64,000 nt of DNA from Thermococcus sp. (GCF_027023865.1 NZ_JALVUC010000020.1:22870-86869), one strand, 5' to 3'; positions 50,036 through 60,101 are shown, counted from the first letter of the stretch. Numbers and translations: made by a program. The notes: generated from the letters alone by a model not told the origin.

Positions 50036-51061
50036 ATGACCGACGTGAAGGAGCAGTGGGAGAAGGCTCTAACCGAGAAGGACTGTGAGAAGTTGCTTGA
50101 ACTGTTTGACGATTACATCGATTCCATTGAGGACGAGGAGGGGCTTAAGAAGGAACTCGACAGGCTCAAAGAAGTTGTGCTGGAGTGTGAGGATCCCTAT
50201 GGCCTGGCGCACGAGATAGCCCACGTCTATGCCGATCTTGAAGACGTTGAGGGAGGTATAGGCCCATACAAACGCCTCGTCGAGAAGAGCATGGACGACC
50301 CCGAGGAGTATGCGACGGCGCTCTACTACCTGGCCGATGCCTATGAGAACTTTGGAAAACCTGAAAAGGCGATTGAGGCCTACGAGAAGCTTCTAAAGCA
50401 CGAGGAAGAGGTGCTGAAGAACGAGAAGGAAATCGGCCTGACCCTCGCGAACCTCGCGGTGAACTATGATGACCTTGGAGAAACGGAGAAGGCGATAGAG
50501 CTGATGGAGCGCGCGAGAGAAATATTCGAGAAGCTCAACGACGAGAAGAACTACATGATAAGTCTCCTTGATCTGGCGCACTTCAAGTACGAGCTTGAGG
50601 ATTACGACGCCGCCGAAGTCCTAATACGTGAGGTTCTCAAGAACCCAAGGGACGATGAGGTGGAAATAAACGCGAGGCTCATCGAGGCGGAAATCTGGGC
50701 TGGCAGGGAGGACTACGATAAAGCGTTCAAGGCACTCCGTGATGCCCTCATGAAGGCCATCGATGTCAACGACGATATATTCGAGCTTGTTTTTGACACG
50801 CTCGTTGATTTCATAGAGGGCCTCTTCAACGAAGGCTCCTATGATGTTGTGACCAAAGACATGGAGACCTTTGCGGAGCTTTTTGAGGATGACACCGCCT
50901 ACTTCTTCAGGGCGATAGGGGAATTGGCGCGCTGGAAGGGGGGCGACGAGGAAGCTAAGAAGCGCTTCGACGAGCTTTACTCAAAGGTCGAGAACGAGGA
51001 TCTCAGGACAATCTTGGATGAGTGGAAGAGGCCGAAGCTGAGTTTGAGCTTGGGGCTTTAG
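50036..51061 (+). CDS. TPR-repeat protein
   Basis: The 341-residue, strongly acidic, all-helical protein has tetratricopeptide-type repeats. Examples are EYATALYYLADAYENFGKPEKAIEAYEKLLKHEE, the following LTLANLAVNYDDLGETEKAIELMERAREIFEKLND, and MISLLDLAHFKYELEDYDAAEVLIREVL. Such proteins are scaffolds for protein binding; no partner is suggested by the neighbours. The ATG at 50036 follows GGTGATTAGA. A conserved TATA-like CTTTTTAACC is about 30 bases upstream. Confidence 0.88.
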   Translation: MTDVKEQWEKALTEKDCEKLLELFDDYIDSIEDEEGLKKELDRLKEVVLECEDPYGLAHEIAHVYADLEDVEGGIGPYKRLVEKSMDDPEEYATALYYLADAYENFGKPEKAIEAYEKLLKHEEEVLKNEKEIGLTLANLAVNYDDLGETEKAIELMERAREIFEKLNDEKNYMISLLDLAHFKYELEDYDAAEVLIREVLKNPRDDEVEINARLIEAEIWAGREDYDKAFKALRDALMKAIDVNDDIFELVFDTLVDFIEGLFNEGSYDVVTKDMETFAELFEDDTAYFFRAIGELARWKGGDEEAKKRFDELYSKVENEDLRTILDEWKRPKLSLSLGL

Positions 51062-51140
51062 GCTTTGCACCTTCGTTAGCAGTTTTTACATATTTTTCTA
51101 TTTCCAAGAGGCTCTTCTGTATCATCCTTTCACCTGCGTT

Positions 51141-51263
51141 TTAGATTTTAATGCCGACGATGTTTCCCTTGCTGTTGTATTCAAACCACGCGTCCTCATC
51201 GACTTCGTCGGTATTCGAGACTGGTCTTTCCCATATTTTTGAGGGCAGAATAGCATTAAGGGA
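51141..51263 (-). pseudogene. DUF2283-like remnant without a start
   Basis: The minus frame reads KIWERPVSNTDEVDED and then WFEYNSKGNIVGIKI before a TAA at 51141. This is the C-terminal half of a DUF2283 protein, a small family often seen in toxin-antitoxin-like pairs. The frame runs back into the stop codon of the EF-1beta gene with no start codon, so the 5' half is gone. Directly after it a ribosome site (CAGGTGAAAGG) and ATG begin another short frame (MIQKSLLEIEKYVK), which then runs antisense into the TPR gene. That frame may be the stump of a lost partner gene. Confidence 0.5.
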
Positions 51264-51275
51264 GGGCGAAAGCCC

Positions 51276-51551
51276 TCAGATCCTTGAAACGGTTCCTACA
51301 CTTACGCTCTCAACATTCTCGACCTTTTCAAAGGCCTCTACGACCTGATCGAGGTCGTAGCCCTCTTCATCCTTGGCCAGAACATAGAGCTTGAGGGCGA
51401 CGAGGCCGAAGGCGATTGGCTCGCGCTCGACCTTTGCTAATCCGAACTTCCCTGGGAGGGCCTCCTTGAGCTTCCCCTCAAGTTCATCGAGGTTAACCTC
51501 TGGGTCGGTTGGCATGACTTTGATCTCGGCAATCATGTTGAATTCACTCAT
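51276..51551 (-). CDS. ef1b: Translation elongation factor 1-beta
   Basis: The 91-residue protein is the nucleotide exchange factor for EF-1alpha. It has the expected small alpha/beta fold: MIAEIKVMPTDPEVNLDELEGKLKEALP, EREPIAFGLVALKLYVLAKDEEG and VEAFEKVENVESVSVGTVSRI. GAGGAGGTGAAAGG precedes the ATG. The gene follows the small zinc-ribbon gene by about 12 bases, an arrangement common in Euryarchaeota. Confidence 0.95.
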   Translation of the reverse strand: MSEFNMIAEIKVMPTDPEVNLDELEGKLKEALPGKFGLAKVEREPIAFGLVALKLYVLAKDEEGYDLDQVVEAFEKVENVESVSVGTVSRI

Positions 51552-51563
51552 CCTTTCACCTCC

Positions 51564-51743
51564 TCACGGTCCTTCCCAGCCGCACTTGGGGCACTTGTAT
51601 GAGACGCCAAGAACCCTGCAGCTTTCACAGCGCCAGATTATCTCCTCACCGCAGTTGGGGCACACGAAGTGAGTGGCGTGCTCCCTCGGGGTTATCTCCT
51701 TTCCGCATGACGTGCATACCGGTATCTCGAACTTCATCTCCAA
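51564..51743 (-). CDS. Small zinc-ribbon protein (HVO_2753-like)
   Basis: The 59-residue protein has four CxxC knuckles: [23 protein letters not shown], then [21 protein letters not shown]. It should bind two zinc ions and may bind RNA. I place the start at TTG 51743, because GGAGGTG lies six bases upstream; an ATG two codons later would be poorly spaced. It is the first gene of the pair with EF-1beta. Confidence 0.88.
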   Translation of the reverse strand: MEMKFEIPVCTSCGKEITPREHATHFVCPNCGEEIIWRCESCRVLGVSYKCPKCGWEGP

Positions 51744-51860
51744 TGCAAACACCTCCGAGAAAGGTGGTTTTAATCACTGGAGGCCTTTGCCGGGGTTGGC
51801 TTATAAGCTTTTCCCCGGGCTTCGTGCGAAAACTACTTAAACATTTTTGGGAAACCTAAC

Positions 51861-52301
51861 ATGGTGAGGCGATTGACGGCAAGTAAACGGGAAGAAGAAT
51901 ATCTAGAGACGATGTACCTGCTCCACAAGAACAAGGGCGTAATAAGGGTTAAAGACATAGCAAAGGTAATGCACGTTAAACCCCCAAGTGTCGTCGATGC
52001 CCTAAAGAAGCTCGCCGAGAAGGGATTGGTTGAGTACGAGAAGTACGATAGGATCCTACTGACGGAAGAGGGAAGGAGAATAGCGGAGGGCATATACTCC
52101 AAGCACGTGCTCCTTACCCAGTTCTTCGTGGACATCCTCGGAATTCCGCCTGAGGTGGCCGAGCAGGACGCGTGCCAGTTCGAACATTACGTCCACGAAG
52201 TTACAGTGGAGAGGATAAAAGAGTTCGCGGCTTTCATCCAAGAGCAGTGCCCCTATGTTCTTAAACAGTTCATAAAGGAAAGGGTAGAAAAAGCCGATTA
52301 A
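51861..52301 (+). CDS. DtxR/MntR-family metal-dependent regulator
   Basis: The 146-residue protein has a winged helix (EEEYLETMYLLHKNKGVIRVKDIAKVMHVKPPSVVDALKKLAEKGLVEYEKYDRILLTEEG). A DtxR dimerisation and metal-binding domain follows, with His, Glu and Cys at characteristic spots (EQDACQFEHYVHEV). It probably controls iron or manganese transport. The ATG at 51861 gives a nearly leaderless mRNA from the TATA-like CTTAAACA. A TTG at 51873 after GGTGAGG is an alternative start. It overlaps the convergent permease gene by four bases. Confidence 0.9.
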   Translation: MVRRLTASKREEEYLETMYLLHKNKGVIRVKDIAKVMHVKPPSVVDALKKLAEKGLVEYEKYDRILLTEEGRRIAEGIYSKHVLLTQFFVDILGIPPEVAEQDACQFEHYVHEVTVERIKEFAAFIQEQCPYVLKQFIKERVEKAD

Positions 52302-53632
52302 AACGCCCCTCCTAAGTAGGCGAAATAGAGAGCAAAGGTGGCCGCCAGTATCCACATGGTTAGATGCACGTCCCTCCATTCTCCCTTGAACGCTTTTATC
52401 ACCGTGTAGCTTATGAACCCGAGGCCTATCCCGGCCGATATCGAGTACGTGAAGGGTATCGCCATCACAACAAGGAAGGCGGGGATGGCCTCAGATGGGT
52501 CTGAGAAGTCTATGTTCTTTATCATGCTAATCATGTAGTAGCCAACCATGACGAGGGCAGGTGCGGTTGCAAAAAACGGTATAGCCGCAGCGAGGGGTGC
52601 TATGAACAGACCTATTCCAAGGAGTAATAGTCCCGTAACAAGTGCTGTCATTCCAGTTCTTCCGCCCTCCTCGATTCCGGTGGAGCTCTCTACGTAAACC
52701 GCTACCGTGGAGGTTCCAAGGAGGGCACCAAAGGTGGTTCCTACCGCGTCGGTCATAAGAACCTTCTCGGCATCGATCACTTTTCCGTCCTTGGTTAGAT
52801 AGCCGGCCTTGGCGCTCAGCCCCGTGGCTGTTCCGAGGGTGTCAAAGAAGTCCACCATAAGGAATGCAAAGACAACTCCCACTACACCAACGTTGAGGAG
52901 ACCCCTTAGATTGAGCTTTAGGAAGGTGTAATTTATCGTCGGGGTCGAGAGAATCTGGTGCGGCCACGGCGTGGTACCGGTTACCCAGGCAAGGATTGCC
53001 GTGGTCAGAATGGATATTAGAAGCGCTCCCTTTACACGGCGGGCTATGAGAACCGCCGCCAGGAATAGCCCAAAAAGGAAGAGCAGACCTCCTTTGCTGA
53101 TAAGGGCGTGGGCATTGAGTCCTGTGAAGAGGAGAACGCCCTTACTGGTTGAGGCGGTTATGAGTCCGACGTTGTTGAGCCCTATGAACGTTAGGAACAA
53201 ACCTATCCCCGCTCCAATAGCATACTTCTGACTCAGCGGGATGGCCTGGATCACGGCACTCCTAACCCTCGTAACGGTAAGGACTATGAAGATCAACCCC
53301 TCAACGAAAACCGCCGCGAGGGCAACGCTCCAGCTGTAGCCCATCCCAAGAACGACGCTGTACGTGAAGTAACCGTTCAGACCCATACCTGGAGCGAGGG
53401 CGAAGGGCTTATTGGCATAGAATGCCATGATGAGTGTTGATATCCCTGCAGCGAGGGCCGTGGCTGTAACCAGAGAGTCAAAGGCCCCCTTACCCATAGC
53501 CTGGCTGAGAATGGCTGGGTTGACAAAAAGGATATAGGCCATGGCCATAAAAGTCGTGAAACCAGCCAGTATTTCTGTTTTCATATCGGTTCCGTGCTTA
53601 TCAAACTCGAAGTACCTCTCGAACCAGTTCAT
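52298..53632 (-). CDS. AzgA-type purine (adenine/guanine/hypoxanthine) permease
   Basis: The 444-residue protein has 12-14 hydrophobic segments. It shows the AzgA/PbuG signature N-terminus: TEILAGFTTFMAMAYILFVNPAIL, then ALAPGMGLNGYF. Further signatures are VDFFDTLGTATGL and the GTSTVAVYVESSTGIEEGGRTG loop. It imports nucleobases and fits the purine theme of the window. The ATG at 53632 follows GGAGGTGCTCTC; an upstream in-frame extension is non-conserved. A candidate operator lies upstream of its promoter. Confidence 0.93.
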   Translation of the reverse strand: MNWFERYFEFDKHGTDMKTEILAGFTTFMAMAYILFVNPAILSQAMGKGAFDSLVTATALAAGISTLIMAFYANKPFALAPGMGLNGYFTYSVVLGMGYSWSVALAAVFVEGLIFIVLTVTRVRSAVIQAIPLSQKYAIGAGIGLFLTFIGLNNVGLITASTSKGVLLFTGLNAHALISKGGLLFLFGLFLAAVLIARRVKGALLISILTTAILAWVTGTTPWPHQILSTPTINYTFLKLNLRGLLNVGVVGVVFAFLMVDFFDTLGTATGLSAKAGYLTKDGKVIDAEKVLMTDAVGTTFGALLGTSTVAVYVESSTGIEEGGRTGMTALVTGLLLLGIGLFIAPLAAAIPFFATAPALVMVGYYMISMIKNIDFSDPSEAIPAFLVVMAIPFTYSISAGIGLGFISYTVIKAFKGEWRDVHLTMWILAATFALYFAYLGGAF

Positions 53633-53691
53633 GAGAGCACCTCCGTGAATTGACTGATTTCTGCTAATATATCTGTTTTTTAAATGTTTTT

Positions 53692-53709
53692 TTAGCATCA
53701 AAATGTCAA
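53692..53709. promoter_or_regulatory. Candidate purine operator upstream of the AzgA-type permease
   Basis: The site reads TTAGCAT-CAAA-ATGTCAA on the plus strand. It lies just upstream of a likely TATA element (ATTTAAAAAAC, about 53676-53686, minus). It follows the same 7-4-7 pattern as the sites at pur genes. Confidence 0.5.
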
Positions 53710-53766
53710 AACAATGTGACTCGCCCTTTGTAACTCGAGTCCCATGGCGAGAAATGTTTTCTCGGA

Positions 53767-54774
53767 TTATTTCCCAAGAACTGAGAAGTTTCTCACCTTG
53801 ATGTCAACGTGCTCTGGAATCTCTTCAACGCTGAAGGGCAGCTCGTTTAGGAATCTTTCTGCAATCAGGCTTTTTCCATCGATTTCGAGCTTCAACCTTA
53901 TCCTCCCCGGAAGGAGTTCGTAGTCAACTACCTCCGCCGTTTTCCCCGACTTAATGTAAACGCTCTCCGGCCTGAAGAATATCCTTATCCTCCCGTCCCG
54001 TGGTGTCTTGAAGCATAGCCCGCCCAGGCAGGCCCTTCCTCCTACAGCTCTTAGCTCCAGTATGTTGCTAATTCCTAAGAAGCGCGCCACGAACTCTGTC
54101 CTTGGCTTGTAGTAAAGCTCCAGGGGTTTTCCGACCTGCTCCACCTTCCCGACGTTCATGACTGCTATCCTGTCGCTTACCGCCATCGCTTCCTCCTGGT
54201 CGTGGGTGACGTAAATAGTCGTTATCCCAAGTTCGCGCTGAATCCTCTTTATCTCGCCCCGTAGCCTTTCCCTTATCTTGGCGTCGAGGTTGCTGAGCGG
54301 CTCATCTAAGAGGAGAACCTCCGGTTCCACAACCAAAGCCCTCGCGAGGGCGACCCTCTGCTGCTGGCCGCCGCTGAGTTGCTCTGGATAGCGCTTCTCC
54401 AGACCAGCCAGGCCCACTATCTCCAACGCCCACTTGACCTTTCGATCTATCTCCAGCTTTGGAAGCCTCTTCATCTCGAGGCCGAAGGCAACGTTCTTGA
54501 AGACCGTCATATGGGGGAAGAGAGCGTAATCCTGGAACACTATCCCTATGTTCCTCTCGTAGGGGGGTAAATCGTTCACGGGTTTTCCATCGAAGATTAT
54601 CTCCCCCCCATTGGGTGTTTCAAAGCCTGCTATCATCCTCAGCGTCGTTGTCTTCCCACACCCGCTCGGGCCGAGGAGTGTGAGGAACTCTCCGTCCTCA
54701 ACTACCAGGTCGCTTATCCCCAGCTTGAAACCCTCCCACTTCTTCAGAATGCCTCTCAGCTCGACCCTCACCAT
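53767..54774 (-). CDS. ABC transporter ATP-binding protein (iron/thiamine/sulfate type)
   Basis: The 335-residue importer ATPase has Walker [14 protein letters not shown]-loop [11 protein letters not shown], signature [15 protein letters not shown], Walker [13 protein letters not shown] and switch [11 protein letters not shown]-terminal TOBE-like domain (about 240-335) follows. It belongs to the FbpC/PotA/ThiQ group. The start overlaps the permease stop by 7 bases. No solute-binding protein gene is adjacent, so the substrate cannot be named. It resembles the Thermococcales iron(III)/thiamine-type systems. Confidence 0.9.
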   Translation of the reverse strand: MVRVELRGILKKWEGFKLGISDLVVEDGEFLTLLGPSGCGKTTTLRMIAGFETPNGGEIIFDGKPVNDLPPYERNIGIVFQDYALFPHMTVFKNVAFGLEMKRLPKLEIDRKVKWALEIVGLAGLEKRYPEQLSGGQQQRVALARALVVEPEVLLLDEPLSNLDAKIRERLRGEIKRIQRELGITTIYVTHDQEEAMAVSDRIAVMNVGKVEQVGKPLELYYKPRTEFVARFLGISNILELRAVGGRACLGGLCFKTPRDGRIRIFFRPESVYIKSGKTAEVVDYELLPGRIRLKLEIDGKSLIAERFLNELPFSVEEIPEHVDIKVRNFSVLGK

Positions 54775-56390
54775 ACCTCCTCACCTATTCTCTCTATCGC
54801 CAAGAAACCCAGCGTTGAAACCACCATCAGGAGAACTGAGAGGGCTGAAGCGCCCCCAAACTGCCTCGCGCCAAGGAATTTGTATATCGCAACCGTCATT
54901 GTCGTGTACTCCGGTTTGGCCAGCATGTAAGTGGCTCCAAGTTCGGCTATGCTTATGGCGAAGGCGAACACTGAACCAACGATAAGGCCCCCTAGGGCCA
55001 GCGGAAGCTCCACCTTTATGAAGGCCTTCCACTCCCTCGCACCAAGACTTAAAGCGGCCTCGAAGAGGTTCGGCCTTATCTTCTTGAGGCTCGTTGAAAC
55101 CGCCCTGAGCATAAAGGGATAGGCTATCACTGTGTGTGCCACCGCAACGATCCAGAACGTGTAGTAAAGGGGGGTGGTGTGAAAGACCTTGATGTAGCCG
55201 AGACCAAGGGTTATCGGTGAGCTGGCCAGGGGAAGCATTGCCAAAACGTCAAAGAGCCTTTTACCCGTGAACCTCCAGCGGTGGAGTGCATAGGCTATGG
55301 GGAGCGTAACGATAAGTGATAGAAAGATTGTAGTGAAGCCGAAGGCTAGGGAGTTCCTTATCGCCCCAAGGGTGGTCACACCGAACATCGGGTTGTACTT
55401 GGCCGAGAATATCCTACTGTACCATTCGAGGCTCCAGTGACCGTTGAAGCGGAGAGAATCGTAGAGGACCGCCAGAAGAGGAGAAACTATAAAGATGAAG
55501 ACTAGGAAGGAGTAAAATGCTATGGCAAGACCCTTGAGGCTCAACCAGTCCCACCGCGTGAAGGGAAGGGGTTTTCTGAAGACCCTCTGCTCCTCCCTCT
55601 TGGCGTAGGCATCAAGGGAGCGGAGGTAAAGGTACATGAAGGCAACGCTGAGTGTTATCTGAATTATAGCAAGAGCCGCCCCTGTTCTGAAATCGAGGAG
55701 CGTCATTACCGAGGTGAATATGTCCACTTCTATGGTCGCGTACTGATAGCCACCGATTATGAGCGGGATGGAGAAGCTGAGGAAACAGAAGACGAAGGTC
55801 AGCATTGCCGAGGCGAATATGGCCGGCGAGAGCATCGGGAGGGTTACACGCCAGAAGAGCCTCCAGCCCTTCGCTCCTAATGCCATTGCGGCCTCTTCAT
55901 AGTGGGGATTGATGCGCTGCCAGAGGGACGAGACCATCCTGATTACGATGGGGAAGTTGTAGAAGGCGTGAGCCAGGAGTATACCCTTCCAAGAGTAGAG
56001 AATTCCAAGATCATGGCCAAGTAAGCCGGTTATTATGCCGTCCTTCCCGAAGAGCAAGATGTAGCCGAGGGCGACCATGACGCTTGGCATCACGAACGGA
56101 ACCGTCAGGAGTGATTTTATGATACCCTTCCCGGGAAAGTCGTATCTGGCGAAGATGTATGCCCCCGGAAGGCCGAATGCCAGCGTGAGGAGCGTCGATG
56201 CTATGGCTTGCTCCACCGTGAAGAGGATTACACGACGGTGATAGTCGTTTTGGAGGACGGAGGAGAGATACTTCAGTGTGAACCCTCCGTTCCACAGACC
56301 GGTCTTGATTATGCTGATTAGGGGGACGTAGAAGAAGATTATGAGGAACGTAAGGGGAATCAGGAGCAGCAGACCAACCTTCGACCTCAT
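54768..56390 (-). CDS. ABC transporter permease, fused double-domain (FbpB/ThiP type)
   Basis: The 540-residue protein holds two BPD-type permease halves, each with about six membrane segments. Coupling motifs are [21 protein letters not shown] in the first and [21 protein letters not shown] in the second. Fused permeases of this kind import iron(III) or thiamine. The ATG at 56390 lies about 25 bases after the TATA-like CTTATAAACC, giving a leaderless transcript. It is followed by the ATPase gene in the same operon. Confidence 0.9.
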   Translation of the reverse strand: MRSKVGLLLLIPLTFLIIFFYVPLISIIKTGLWNGGFTLKYLSSVLQNDYHRRVILFTVEQAIASTLLTLAFGLPGAYIFARYDFPGKGIIKSLLTVPFVMPSVMVALGYILLFGKDGIITGLLGHDLGILYSWKGILLAHAFYNFPIVIRMVSSLWQRINPHYEEAAMALGAKGWRLFWRVTLPMLSPAIFASAMLTFVFCFLSFSIPLIIGGYQYATIEVDIFTSVMTLLDFRTGAALAIIQITLSVAFMYLYLRSLDAYAKREEQRVFRKPLPFTRWDWLSLKGLAIAFYSFLVFIFIVSPLLAVLYDSLRFNGHWSLEWYSRIFSAKYNPMFGVTTLGAIRNSLAFGFTTIFLSLIVTLPIAYALHRWRFTGKRLFDVLAMLPLASSPITLGLGYIKVFHTTPLYYTFWIVAVAHTVIAYPFMLRAVSTSLKKIRPNLFEAALSLGAREWKAFIKVELPLALGGLIVGSVFAFAISIAELGATYMLAKPEYTTMTVAIYKFLGARQFGGASALSVLLMVVSTLGFLAIERIGEEVW

Positions 56391-56473
56391 GGGCAAAACT
56401 CGGTTTTGAGGGTTTATAAGTCTTGATTGAGCAAAGTTGTTAAGTCCAAACTCAAACCTTCCACGGTGATGGT

Positions 56474-57517
56474 ATGAAGGCTCCAGAGCTGGGGATAAGA
56501 ATCGGCTCCTTAGAGCATGGGGAGAGAAACTCCATAGCGGACCTGGGCATCAGAGTTGGCCACAGCACGCTCATCGAGGGCGATAGCGTGAGGACGGGTG
56601 TCACCGTTATCCTACCACCGGTGAGAAACCCCTTTAAAGAGAGACTCTTTGCCTCGGCCTTTGTCATGAACGGTTTCTCCAAGCCAATAGGCTTCATCCA
56701 GGTTGAAGAACTCGGCTACATCGAGACGCCGATAGCCCTGACGAATACGCTGAGCGTCTACACCGTTGCGAACGCTATGGTCAAACACATGATTGAACTC
56801 AACCCGGACTTAAGGAGCGTCTCTCCAGTCGTTATGGAGTGCAACGACTCCTACTTGAACGACATCAGGAAAATGGCCGTTCAGGAGGAGCACTACTTCG
56901 GGGCCTTGAAAAACGCATCCTTAGACTTTAAAGAGGGTTCCGTTGGGGCCGGAACCGGGATGAGCGCCTTCGAGTTCAAGGGCGGGATAGGCTCGTCATC
57001 AAGGGTAGTTGATGTTGGGGGCGAGGAGTACATTGTAGCGCTATTCGTCTTGGCGAACTTCGGTAAGCGGGAGGATTTGACCATCGCCGGAATTCCAGTG
57101 GGGCTTTATCTGAGGGACTACCCGGGTAAGGGTTCCTCAAAAAGGGGCAGTATCTCAATGGTCCTGGCAACGGATGCCCCTCTAACTGCAAGGGGGCTGA
57201 AAAGGCTCGCAAAGAGGGCAGTGATAGGCCTCGCGAGAACCGGTGGCTACGCCTACCACGGGAGTGGAGATGTGGTTTTAGCTTTTTCAACGGCCCAGCG
57301 GATTCTGACCGGGAAGGAACAGGAGATAGTGAGTTTCCTGCCCGATAATTCGTTGAACAGGCTCTTCAAAGCTACAGCTGAGGCCACGGAAGAAGCGATA
57401 ATCAACGCCCTCCTGCAGGCTGAGACGGTGGAAGGAAACGGGCACGTGAGATATGCCCTGCCAGTGGATAGAGTTTCCCCGTTGCTGAAGGAGACTTCTC
57501 GGAGTCTTAGGTTTTAG
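56474..57517 (+). CDS. P1 family peptidase (DmpA/BapA-like)
   Basis: The 347-residue N-terminal nucleophile hydrolase has RNSIADLGIRVGH at the start, an NDSYLND segment, GAGTGMSAFEFKGGIGSSSRVV and DAPLTARGLKRLAKRAVIGLARTGGY. Family members self-cleave before a Ser, here probably within GIGSSSR (about residue 175-180), and act as aminopeptidases on beta- or D-amino acid peptides. GGTGATGGT precedes the ATG. It is divergent from the ABC permease gene. Confidence 0.9.
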   Translation: MKAPELGIRIGSLEHGERNSIADLGIRVGHSTLIEGDSVRTGVTVILPPVRNPFKERLFASAFVMNGFSKPIGFIQVEELGYIETPIALTNTLSVYTVANAMVKHMIELNPDLRSVSPVVMECNDSYLNDIRKMAVQEEHYFGALKNASLDFKEGSVGAGTGMSAFEFKGGIGSSSRVVDVGGEEYIVALFVLANFGKREDLTIAGIPVGLYLRDYPGKGSSKRGSISMVLATDAPLTARGLKRLAKRAVIGLARTGGYAYHGSGDVVLAFSTAQRILTGKEQEIVSFLPDNSLNRLFKATAEATEEAIINALLQAETVEGNGHVRYALPVDRVSPLLKETSRSLRF

Positions 57518-57648
57518 TTTAAAACTTTAATCTATACTCTGGTTTTACGTTATTACCACATTGCCTAAAGCTTGTAAGAGATTTAAACTTTGAAAATCAG
57601 AATCCTTAAATATGAACATTACCTTTGCATAGTACGGGGGTGGTGCAG

Positions 57649-59259
57649 ATGGTTAGGGTCGTTTTGAGCACTGATGAAACCCTCACAAGTACTTACCACG
57701 GTGTTCCCCTACTCGACTTTCTCGGCTGTGCCCCTTACGGCAGATTTCCCACCTGGATATACAACCTTCTCGATACGCAGATACCCGATGAGAACGGAGT
57801 TTTGCCCCAGGCACCGTATGGACTCAGGAAAGTTGAGGCGGCCCTTCTTAGGGGCGGATTTGAGAGGGGCGAGGTTGTCGTTGCACACCCAAGGAAAGTT
57901 GAGGGGTTCATAGGGAAGGACACAACGGTGGTGGCACTTTACGAAATGGATCCCCTTGGCCTCGGGCCGGTGAGCATGATGTTCACTGATGGGGGAAAGT
58001 GGAAGAACTACACCAGGGTGAAGTTTGAGGAATTAGTGGGGAGGATAAACCACCTTAGGGAATCGAGGGGCCTGAACTTCAAGCTCGTTGTAGGCGGTCC
58101 CGGGGCCTGGCAGCTCGACTTTAGGCCGGAGGTTAGGGAGAGGCTGAAGGTTGATCACGTGATAATTGGGGAGGTGGATCACGTCGCGGGGAAGCTATTC
58201 AGGGACATTGAGAGCGGGACCGCGGATGAAACGATAGTTGTCCGGAACTGGCCGAGGGTCGAGCAGATACCCGCGATAGTGGCACCGTCCTACGATGGCT
58301 TGGTTGAGGTTATGCGCGGATGTGGAAGGGGGTGCCGCTTCTGCGAACCCAACCTTAGGGTTGCCAGGTACATGCCATTGGAGAAGATAGAGAGGGAAAT
58401 AAAGGTGAACATAAGGGCAGGAATAGATCACGCTTGGTTACACAGTGAGGACATATTCCTTTACAAGGTTGAGGACAGGAAAAACTTCTATCCAAACACG
58501 GATGCGGTTCTGGAGCTCTTTACAATGGCAAGGAAGTACACAAGAAACGTGAACCCAACCCACGGAACCGTTGCAGGTGCTTTAGCCGCCCCGGGGATGA
58601 TAGAAGCGATATCCAACCTTGTTGAAGCTGGTCCAAGGCATTGGGTTGGCATCCAGGTCGGCTTTGAGACGGCCTCCTCCGAGCTGATTGGAAAGTATAT
58701 GAACAACAAGATGAAGCCGTTCTCCCCAGAGGAGTGGCCCTGGGTTCTGCTCAACGGGACCTACGTCTTCAACAAAAACTACTGGTTCCCCGCTTACACG
58801 ACCATCCTAGGCCTGCCCGGGGATACCGATGACTATGAGATAATGACCGCTAGGCTGATAATCACGATGGAAAAACAGCTCAAGGAGAAGGTCGGCAACA
58901 GGGCCCACTTCACTGTTACTCCCCTCTCCTTCGTCCCGATGGGGCTTCTCAAGAATCAGGAGTTCTACCATGTTGACGAGATGATCACTTACGGTCAGTT
59001 CCTCCACCTCTACTACGCATGGAGGCACACCGCGAAGGAGGTGGCGGGGGTGTTGCCCTCCGTAATGGGCAGGAACCTCTTCCTCATCCCATTCTACCCC
59101 CTGGCAAGGTTTGGTGTAAACGTTATTCTGAAGCAGATTGAGAAGTGGGGCAAGAGCAGGGGCTACGAACTCAAGAAATTAGAACCACTGGAAGACCTTC
59201 AGATCGAGGTGGAGGAACACAAATGGTACAACCAGCCCACCCTTGCGGAAGCCTATTAG
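57649..59259 (+). CDS. B12-binding-type radical SAM protein
   Basis: The 536-residue protein has an N-terminal cobalamin-binding-like Rossmann region (about 1-190) with LVVGGPGAWQLD. A radical SAM core follows (MRGCGRGCRFCEPN, the CxxxCxxC variant). Then come SEDIFLYKVEDRKN, a barrel strand GIQVGFETASS and a C-terminal domain. The layout matches YgiQ/Elp3-like archaeal proteins of unknown substrate. The ATG at 57649 follows GGGGGTGGTGCAG. The stop overlaps the convergent endonuclease IV-like gene by four bases. Confidence 0.88.
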   Translation: MVRVVLSTDETLTSTYHGVPLLDFLGCAPYGRFPTWIYNLLDTQIPDENGVLPQAPYGLRKVEAALLRGGFERGEVVVAHPRKVEGFIGKDTTVVALYEMDPLGLGPVSMMFTDGGKWKNYTRVKFEELVGRINHLRESRGLNFKLVVGGPGAWQLDFRPEVRERLKVDHVIIGEVDHVAGKLFRDIESGTADETIVVRNWPRVEQIPAIVAPSYDGLVEVMRGCGRGCRFCEPNLRVARYMPLEKIEREIKVNIRAGIDHAWLHSEDIFLYKVEDRKNFYPNTDAVLELFTMARKYTRNVNPTHGTVAGALAAPGMIEAISNLVEAGPRHWVGIQVGFETASSELIGKYMNNKMKPFSPEEWPWVLLNGTYVFNKNYWFPAYTTILGLPGDTDDYEIMTARLIITMEKQLKEKVGNRAHFTVTPLSFVPMGLLKNQEFYHVDEMITYGQFLHLYYAWRHTAKEVAGVLPSVMGRNLFLIPFYPLARFGVNVILKQIEKWGKSRGYELKKLEPLEDLQIEVEEHKWYNQPTLAEAY

Positions 59260-60101
59260 ACCTTTACCTCTTTATATTTTCTCTTCATCAGCAGCGCGTC
59301 TTCCTCAATGTTCGGGCTCTCGCTTATCACAACGCCCTTAACCCTGAACTCCTTGAGGACTCTGAGGAGATCCTCCCAGTTCATGTCGCTCTCCCGGAGC
59401 GGCAGGTGCCTCTTCTCACCCTTGTTCGTGTATTCGATGCCGCTCATGTGGATGTGCATGTTGTCCAGGGCCTCCCTGCCGAGTCTGTCCTCCATGAAAG
59501 AGAGCATCTCACGCCACTCCTCCCTTGAGTTGCACTTTCCAATGTTCCTCGCGTGCGCGTGCGCGAAGTCTATCGTCGGTAGGACCATCTCAAGCTCCTC
59601 ACTCAGCTTGACTATCTCCTTTAGGTCGCCGAACTGGGTTGGCTTTCCAGTAAGCTCTGGCCGTATCCAGACCTCAACTCCCTTATCCATCAGCCTCTTC
59701 TCAACGTCCCTCAGCTCGTTCAGAATTCTCTGGTAGACGCTCTCCTTTGGCTGCTTTAGGTAGTAACCGGCGTGAAAAACCACACTCCATCCCCCTGCCT
59801 CGTAAAGCCGCTCAGCGCTCTGGACTATCCTATTTTTGCTAGCCTCTATCTTTGATCTCTCGGTAGCGTTGAGGTTGATGTAGTAGGGGGCATGGGCGGT
59901 GAGAAGAACATCGTTCCTCTTTGCAACGTACTTTATCTTCTTCGCTAGTTCTGTCTTCATGTTGACCCCGCGGACGAACTCAAGCTCCATCGCGTCCAGT
60001 CCTAGGTTTCTTACATGGGTTATGCCGTCTATGGTCGAGCGCTTGGAGGTCGAGAGCGGAATTCCAGCCGTTCCAAAGCGCAGTCTGTCAACTTTGAGCA
60101 T
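59256..60101 (-). CDS. Endonuclease IV-like AP-endonuclease family protein
   Basis: The 281-residue TIM-barrel protein carries zinc-site segments of endonuclease IV. These are LTAHAPYYINL near residue 70, VVFHAGYY, RPELTG, PTIDFAHAHARN, MHIHMSGIEYTNKGEKRHLPL, and VISESPNIEEDAL near the C-terminus. It would cut DNA at abasic sites for base excision repair. The ATG at 60101 follows GGGTGGTGATA. Normal length. Confidence 0.9.
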   Translation of the reverse strand: MLKVDRLRFGTAGIPLSTSKRSTIDGITHVRNLGLDAMELEFVRGVNMKTELAKKIKYVAKRNDVLLTAHAPYYINLNATERSKIEASKNRIVQSAERLYEAGGWSVVFHAGYYLKQPKESVYQRILNELRDVEKRLMDKGVEVWIRPELTGKPTQFGDLKEIVKLSEELEMVLPTIDFAHAHARNIGKCNSREEWREMLSFMEDRLGREALDNMHIHMSGIEYTNKGEKRHLPLRESDMNWEDLLRVLKEFRVKGVVISESPNIEEDALLMKRKYKEVKV

